Of a DNA stretch of 16,827 nucleotides, positions 8,850 to 16,827 are shown piece after piece. Source of the stretch: Ichthyophonus hoferi (Eukaryota > Opisthokonta > Ichthyosporea > Ichthyophonida > Ichthyophonidae); assembly GCA_002751075.1 (NCBI GenBank), contig NAOQ01000261.1, positions 20,809 through 37,635 of the forward strand, given 5' to 3'. Every line of letters begins with the position of its first letter. Position 1 is the first letter of the stretch. Both the position numbers and the translations under genes were made by a program. The notes beneath the pieces were generated by a model. It made no database searches. It was not told the origin of the DNA and was given only the letters and a program-made list of their open reading frames with translations.

Positions 8850-9545
8850 CAGGAGTTCCCAAACATAAATGGACAGATCCCAAGAATAAATGGACTTTTA
8901 AGGAAAAAATTGAATGAAGATGAAATTAAAAGAAAATTTACTTTTTGTTTTGTCTATTTTCACTAGAGAAATTCTATTTTCTACATACATTTCTTACAAT
9001 TTTTTGAAGAAAAAATGGTTATTAAAAGAAAAAAAAAGAATAGTTGGAAAATCCTCTAATTGTTTAATGTCTCATTGACTGTCAACCTTCATTTACTTTC
9101 ATTTACTTTTACCTATCCCACATTCTCCTATATAAATTGCAGAATGTTATAGTTGGCTTTGAGTTAAAATTATCAAGGCTCCTTTATATTTAATTTTTTA
9201 CTGTTTCCCTTCTGTTAGCAACTGACTTATAGGAATGAATTTTACTTTTTAATAACCCGAATACGTTTTCAATTGAGTTCAGTTGCAGTGAGTATAATGA
9301 CAAGTACGAAAATGTTTTAGAGTTGGCCATCAACAAATATTTAACCTCGCGACAATGATGAAACCTCATATTGTCCATCACTCGGACTGTATTCAGATTT
9401 ATGAAATTTTTCTCAATTGCCTCATACAAGAATGCTAGAAAGCGTCCTGCATTAAATAAACCATCGATCATCTTATTATGAACTAGGCCAGAGGAAGAAA
9501 GAAGACTGGAAATAAATATATTTTGTACTTTTGATAAATTAAGAA
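8850..9545 (-). mobile_element. One-ended copy of the same Tc1/IS630-type (DD34E) transposon
   Basis: The left terminus begins CAGGAGTTCCCAAACATAAA at 8850, preceded by TA at 8848-8849. It matches the ends of the fold-back element at 2755-3723. The sequence then follows that element's left arm, including an identical run of more than 30 bp around 9118-9155. Toward the right it continues into transposase sequence that the fold-back copy lacks, up to about 9545. I find no right-hand inverted terminus, so the copy is truncated on the 5' side of its transposase. Confidence 0.8.
9190..9545 (-). pseudogene. Transposase C-terminal half (DD34E, IS630-Tc1-mariner), broken
   Basis: The minus-strand reading contains NIFISSLLSSSGLVHNKMID, then VRVMDNMRFHHCREVKYLL, then LNSIENVFGLLKSKIH. 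It ends in a stop at about 9190, roughly 30 codons earlier than the left arm of the fold-back copy suggests; the expected tail is still recognisable past the stop. The second catalytic Asp (MDN) and Glu (IEN) are 34 residues apart. The usual YSPxLNPIEN motif reads YSLQLNSIEN here. The N-terminal DNA-binding domain and first catalytic Asp are missing. IS630-like transposases with the RFHH motif are the closest type I recognise. Confidence 0.82.
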
Positions 9546-9559
9546 ATACTCTCTAGTTG

Positions 9560-10380
9560 CCTCGCCATTAAGTGCTAAGTAGGTGCATGGGCAAGACATT
9601 GTGGAGCATTATTATCATTTTTGAAAGTGGTGGCAACATGCAAAAGTCTTAGCCATTGCTTTCATGCAGTAATATGTCCAATAATGTAAAAATTAGTCCT
9701 GGATGGCAAAAGAAATCAAATGTCACTGATGCTTATGGTGTGAGACCCTGCTTGGTTCAGAAAGACTCTGTGGAGTAGTTTATAACTTTCCATTGGCGGT
9801 TTCAAGCTCTTGGGTGCCTTGGTGCATTTGGATACTGCACAGATTTTTTTGTACCCAGGTTACATTGCATGGTCTTTCCAGCCTTGAAATTTGTGCCTTC
9901 TAGTGCATCATAGATGAACTTAGTCTTCATGCGCATAAACCTGTGATGCATCTGGTCCATGCATATTTTTGTGGTAAATGTGGAAATTTGAAAGTTGCTA
10001 TGCTGGTCCATCTCACTTTTCTTTCATGTTCTTGCATTTAGTTAGTGTTATATGCCATCCAGATATCTAATCATTGATTTCTTCTCATTATTGAGGGCTG
10101 AAAAGGTCGACTGCTGGGTGTCATAATTATATTTACATCCATTCTAATGTAGTATCCTTTGGGAAATTATATTGACTCTACAGGCTAGAACATCAAGAGC
10201 GTTCTTAATTTCAACCGTAACACACATATTTGGAAGTTAAGAGAGTCGAGTCCCCGTCCCTCTTTCTTCAAATCTAGACTGCTTATTTTCACTCCACGAT
10301 ACACGTTAAGAATCCTTTTTAATACATGTGAAGTATTCCAGGTCATGGGATATGGTATCACTGGATCCCTTGTCAAAAAA
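9560..10380 (-). repeat. Unidentified GC-richer segment, possibly an old element; heavily broken
   Basis: This stretch is visibly less AT-rich than its flanks and shows coding-like composition on the minus strand, but no frame stays open for long (69 codons at most, about 9802-10011). One very short minus-strand stretch near 9640-9690 is faintly reminiscent of the zinc-binding end of a Ty3/Gypsy-type integrase. That is far too little to assign a family. If it is such an element it is an old fossil with many breaks. It adjoins the truncated end of the DNA transposon. It could equally be a decayed host gene. Confidence 0.25.
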
Positions 10381-10422
10381 TAGTCCTTGTGTGTCTATCG
10401 TTAACATTGGTGACTAAACAGG

Positions 10423-10540
10423 CAATTTCACATGTAGAAATTACCCAGACCAATGAAACTCCGAGTCCTTTCAATCAGTCGACATTGCTTCTCTATTGGT
10501 CTTTCTGCTGGTCTTTTCTTGCATTTATATCAGTCTTGGC
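10423..10540 (+). other. Candidate exon with a hydrophobic segment
   Basis: Between a TAAACAG acceptor and a GTAACC donor lies a 39-codon open frame, less AT-rich than its surroundings. It begins AISHVEITQTNETPSPFNQS and ends in a hydrophobic run LLLYWSFCWSFLAFISVLAG. It could be part of a membrane-protein gene. The next plausible exon (10845-10884) does not join in phase, and I recognise no family. Confidence 0.18.
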
Positions 10541-12115
10541 AGGTAACCATATAAATATTCTAATACATACCAATATTGAAGTGTATTATAAATATATTTA
10601 TGGAATTAGCCTAATATTTGGTCATGGGACGTCTGCCGTTCCCTGGTTTAATTTTGATTGATCATTTTGCGATTGCCATTTAATACCAATCAATAGATTG
10701 CACCAACTATTTTTTTCGGACTACATATGTCATGATGAATTCAAATAATACTAAACGACTACGATTATATATATATAAATATAAATTAAATAACTATTCC
10801 TATTTTAACACAATTTAACTCACGGTTTATTTGTTTATTTGTAGGTGCGTACTGACATGATAGTTTTCTTCGCTTACCTGACAGGTAAATATAAAAATAA
10901 GCATTCAAATCAATTCTTTCTAGTACGTACAAACTCTCTCATAGGTAGATCTAAATGGAACCACCCTTTGATCGAATTGCATATCATATTACGTAGTAAC
11001 TAATCATCTCAACTTTATACCCAACATTAGCTTTTATAATATTTGTACATATATATATATATATTTAAATATTGATAGACACTAATTTAAAATGTAAAAG
11101 TGGTTCAACACTGTTACATACTACAATTAATTTCTAAATCAGAACTGAAAAGCGAATTCCTGATATATTCAATATTATAAATATCATAATAAGAAGTCAT
11201 ACTTCGATCATAGCCGTGATTTGTTTTATTTAAAACCAGTCGACAATTGAGTACGTGCAAATATTCTGGTTCCTATTGGACAATTGTATAGTCGCCAAAT
11301 ATATGCTTTCCTATTGGTTAAAATATGATTCTGATGAGTTATTTTAACTGAAAGTCGCAGGCCTGCAATTAGAAACTCAAACGACCTTGACATTGGTAGT
11401 TTTTATTTCATTTTTTTTTAACGGACTTGTTAAACTTTAATTATATTTATCCTGTTAAAATAAAGAAAGAAACATTAAGCATCGACTTAATCATATGAAT
11501 CATTAAAATTAAACTGCTGACTGACAACCTATATAATCGCCGAGTTTGGCAGTTGACATAAGTTATTGGTCTATAATACAAAAGAGATTAGATTGCATCT
11601 AGCATCTTTATGAGCAATTTGCCCAATTATAGTCAAGGACATCTGATTAGATAACGTTTTAGGGAATGAACATCAACGGCATACCACAAAAGAAACATTA
11701 GCGAGTTTGACCATGGATATCCTCAGATGCACAGTTGTAACGGCGTTATTTCCCATGGAATGATAAATATTTTAAATATAGAATATGCAATGTAATACTT
11801 ACGCTAATGAGAGTTGCAGCGCAATATTTTAATTACCCCCTCCCCCTTCTGCCTTTCATGAATAGCAACAGTGATTTATCTATAATTTATTTCAATTTTT
11901 TTTTTGTAAATAAACACGAATGTGACAACTAAAGGTGAATGGGATACATATTCGGAGTTATTTAACATTACAGCATTTAATTTTTTCCTTTGCGTTACAT
12001 ATTAATCGACTTTCAAGTGCTAACAAATGAAAACAGAAAATTCCGCTTTTTGAATAATTTATAATTAATAGACAGTACATAAAAGGCTATACTCTTATTT
12101 ATAATACATATTCAG
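10541..12115. other. AT-rich intergenic region, no gene supported
   Basis: No convincing gene is seen. Two CCTATTGG (inverted CCAAT) boxes lie 38 bp apart at 11272-11279 and 11310-11317. There is a (TA)n run at 11050-11063. A small GC-richer island at about 11695-11765 reads as a short frame on either strand. Confidence 0.4.
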
Positions 12116-12319
12116 ATTTAATTGGGGAAAGTATTGGACCTCCCGAAATGTGAGATAGGTGATTGCTTGCAATTAATGGGTTTAGTCACATAATTGTGTT
12201 ATTTTTTATTCTTTTTTATTTATTTTTTTCTAAACAGATTTATTGCTGATGTAGGCAAGTCCATTGAAGGAATATTACTGGCAGATCTACCAGGGGAATA
12301 TATAAATAGTGTTCCTTAA
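12116..12319 (+). other. Candidate pair of small 3' exons
   Basis: 12116-12149 and 12238-12319 can be joined across an 88-bp GT-AG intron (GTGAGA donor, TAAACAG acceptor) with matching phase. The reading is about 37 residues (LIGESIGPPEIFIADVGKSI and onward) and ends in TAA. I recognise no family and no upstream exons, so this may be chance. Confidence 0.18.
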
Positions 12320-12528
12320 TTGCGGAAACTACGGAGGTAAATAAACGGCAAGGATAGATGGATATATAGCAATAGTTGAAAAACTGATGATCAAATGGCA
12401 GTCCGTAATTTGAAAACGAAAAGTCAAAAAGCCGAAGTACAGCACATGTGATATAGCACAATTTCTAGTCGTATAATGCACCACCATTGCCCAATATTCC
12501 TAATATACTTAATTCTTCTACTAGAACC

Positions 12529-12693
12529 ATGTATATGCTATTGCCTGTCACTCGTGATTCTCATAGCAACGGAACTTTCCAGCTCGTACCGGAAGATTCT
12601 TCGAGTTCCAGCGGCTATATACCAATCAATTTATTTAAATATTTAGCTTCTCATTCTATCAAGAAAAAACCAATCACAAAAATGAATGTTAAA
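12529..12693 (+). other. Candidate first exon, Ser-rich
   Basis: ATG 12529, with A at -3, opens a 55-codon frame. It starts MYMLLPVTRDSHSNGTFQLV, contains a run of five Ser and a Lys-rich end, and can leave through an AAA/GTATGC donor at 12694. Base composition is richer in G+C than the flanks up to about 12620. No domain is recognised and no continuation is certain. Confidence 0.2.
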
Positions 12694-12924
12694 GTATGCG
12701 TTATATTGATTGGTGTATGACATCAGACGATGCGCTGATCCTAAACTAAAATGATGTAACGGGAGCGATTGGCTAAACTAATAGTATCAGGAGTATGGAA
12801 ACTTACCCTATAACTTAAAGATGTTATGGATATTATATGTATTACTCTTAATAAAATGCACTCTTTAATAAATAATATTAAATAGAGTGATTTTTGTATC
12901 ATTTTTAATTTTTTTATAATTTTT

Positions 12925-13110
12925 TTAATTTTTTATTAGGGTTAGGTATTTGACAAGGTTTATAACTTCAGATACTTTACTTTGGTAAATATCATGCATA
13001 CAAGCATTTAGTAAACTTTGAAATGTCATATAGAATCCCCCTAGAATACCCGTGCGTGAAAATATAGAGAAGATACTCAATATTCCAATATTACGTTTCA
13101 AACTGCCCAA
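12925..13110 (-). pseudogene. Possible decayed protein tyrosine phosphatase C-terminal fragment
   Basis: The minus strand reads about 60 residues containing SRTGILGGFYMTFQSLLNAC followed by SEVINLVKYLTLIKN. The spacing resembles the end of a PTP domain, where the GRTG loop is followed by a helix and then a V..V..LR.QR segment. The catalytic Cys signature before RTG is not present, and the frame is isolated. It is either a relic or a chance resemblance. Confidence 0.15.
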
Positions 13111-13446
13111 ATAGCTCTAGGCCTTCATAACACAATATTATTATTAAAATAAATAAACACTGAATGAAAATATATAAAACACAACATTAATATATTAAAT
13201 TATAAATTTAATTGCTTAATTAGGTATAATTATTGTACATGAATATGAAAGTATATATATAAATAAAGCAAAGTAGATGGGGGCGACCTACCTACAAATG
13301 CATTGTTTCCCCATCTTTCAGGAATTTAGGCGCACTCAATGATCTACAGTATATTAAGTATATATTATTATCTAATACATATCACATATGTAGATATACT
13401 TGTATTGGTGTATTAGTATTTCTTTCATTCGTGACAAACCTACACC
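13111..13446 (+). promoter_or_regulatory. Presumed squalene monooxygenase upstream/promoter region
   Basis: An AT-rich stretch directly 5' of the squalene monooxygenase ATG. It contains an inverted CCAAT box near 13410-13418, a CATATG E-box near 13386 and a small G-rich patch (GGGGGCG) near 13278. I do not see a clear sterol regulatory element. Function is inferred from position only. Confidence 0.3.
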
Positions 13447-16565
<3,119 letters not shown>

Positions 16566-16594
16566 GTACGTGTTTATTGTGGACAGATGCAGAC

Positions 16595-16827
16595 AATACT
16601 ATAATGTTATAATATTTCTATAGTATAATATTATAATAGTACAGTAAGATAATAGTATAATGGTATGGTAGTATGGTAGTATAATAGTATAATAATACAA
16701 TAGTATAATATTATAATAGTACATTAGCACAATGGAATAATGTTATAATAGTATATAGTATGGTAGTATGATAGTATAATGGTATAGGAGTATAATAGTC
16801 AGTAGTAGAATATATATATATATATAT
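16595..16827. repeat. Degenerate ATAATAGT/GGTAGTAT minisatellite ending in (TA)n
   Basis: Over 200 bp are built from 5-base blocks of the type TAGTA, TAATA, TAATG and TGGTA. These combine into recurring 10-base units such as TAGTATAATA and TGGTAGTATA. A longer piece, TATAATATTATAATAGTACA, occurs twice (about 16621 and 16704). The array ends in a TA dinucleotide run from 16811 to the window edge. It starts about 30 bp inside squalene monooxygenase intron 4. Confidence 0.85.

Noticed and set aside
11690-11765. Short minus-strand frame MGNNAVTTVHLRISMVKLAN with a possible donor
   Set aside because: It is only about 25 codons, has an equally short plus-strand alternative, and the suggested next exon is very weak.
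12240-12461. 73-codon minus-strand frame with several aromatic residues
   Set aside because: No domain or convincing splice border was found, and part of it is antisense to the weak plus-strand candidate at 12238-12319.
12936-12951. TTAGGGTTAGG, telomere-like
   Set aside because: It is less than two full units in AT-rich sequence, so it is chance.

Overview
The window looks like a very AT-rich, intron-containing animal genome. Three protein genes can be read with confidence, all on the + strand. All use GT-AG introns whose phases join correctly: a GATD1-like DJ-1/PfpI-fold protein (3' part), a complete small Ser/Thr protein kinase, and the 5' part of squalene monooxygenase. GATD1 is an animal-type gene, and squalene monooxygenase is missing from insects and nematodes. 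With the AT-rich introns and compact spacing this suggests an early-branching or other non-ecdysozoan invertebrate, possibly a sponge. That placement is inference, not something a single motif shows.

Layout. Positions 1-2486 hold the last four visible exons of GATD1. Positions 2487-5325 are intergenic: a 30-bp tandem repeat, then a 969-bp fold-back derivative of a Tc1/IS630-type DNA transposon inserted into it, then weak traces of coding sequence (4102-4803). The kinase occupies 5446-7924 in five exons. Positions 7925-13446 are a long interval holding a second, one-ended copy of the same transposon family (8850 to about 9545). Next to it is an unidentified, GC-richer and heavily broken segment (about 9560-10380), followed by AT-rich sequence with a few weak candidate exons. 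Squalene monooxygenase starts at 13447 and runs off the right edge. Its fourth exon is followed by a degenerate ATA/GTA-rich minisatellite.

How the parts relate. I see no operon-like or pathway link between the three genes. Squalene monooxygenase belongs to sterol synthesis, the kinase is an orphan signalling enzyme, and GATD1 is a poorly characterised DJ-1/PfpI relative. No complete novel multi-gene system is visible. The most distinctive structure is the fold-back transposon: both arms end in the 3' terminus of the same transposase gene, and it sits in a tandem repeat just downstream of GATD1. The nearest canonical polyadenylation signals to GATD1 lie within its terminal inverted repeat.
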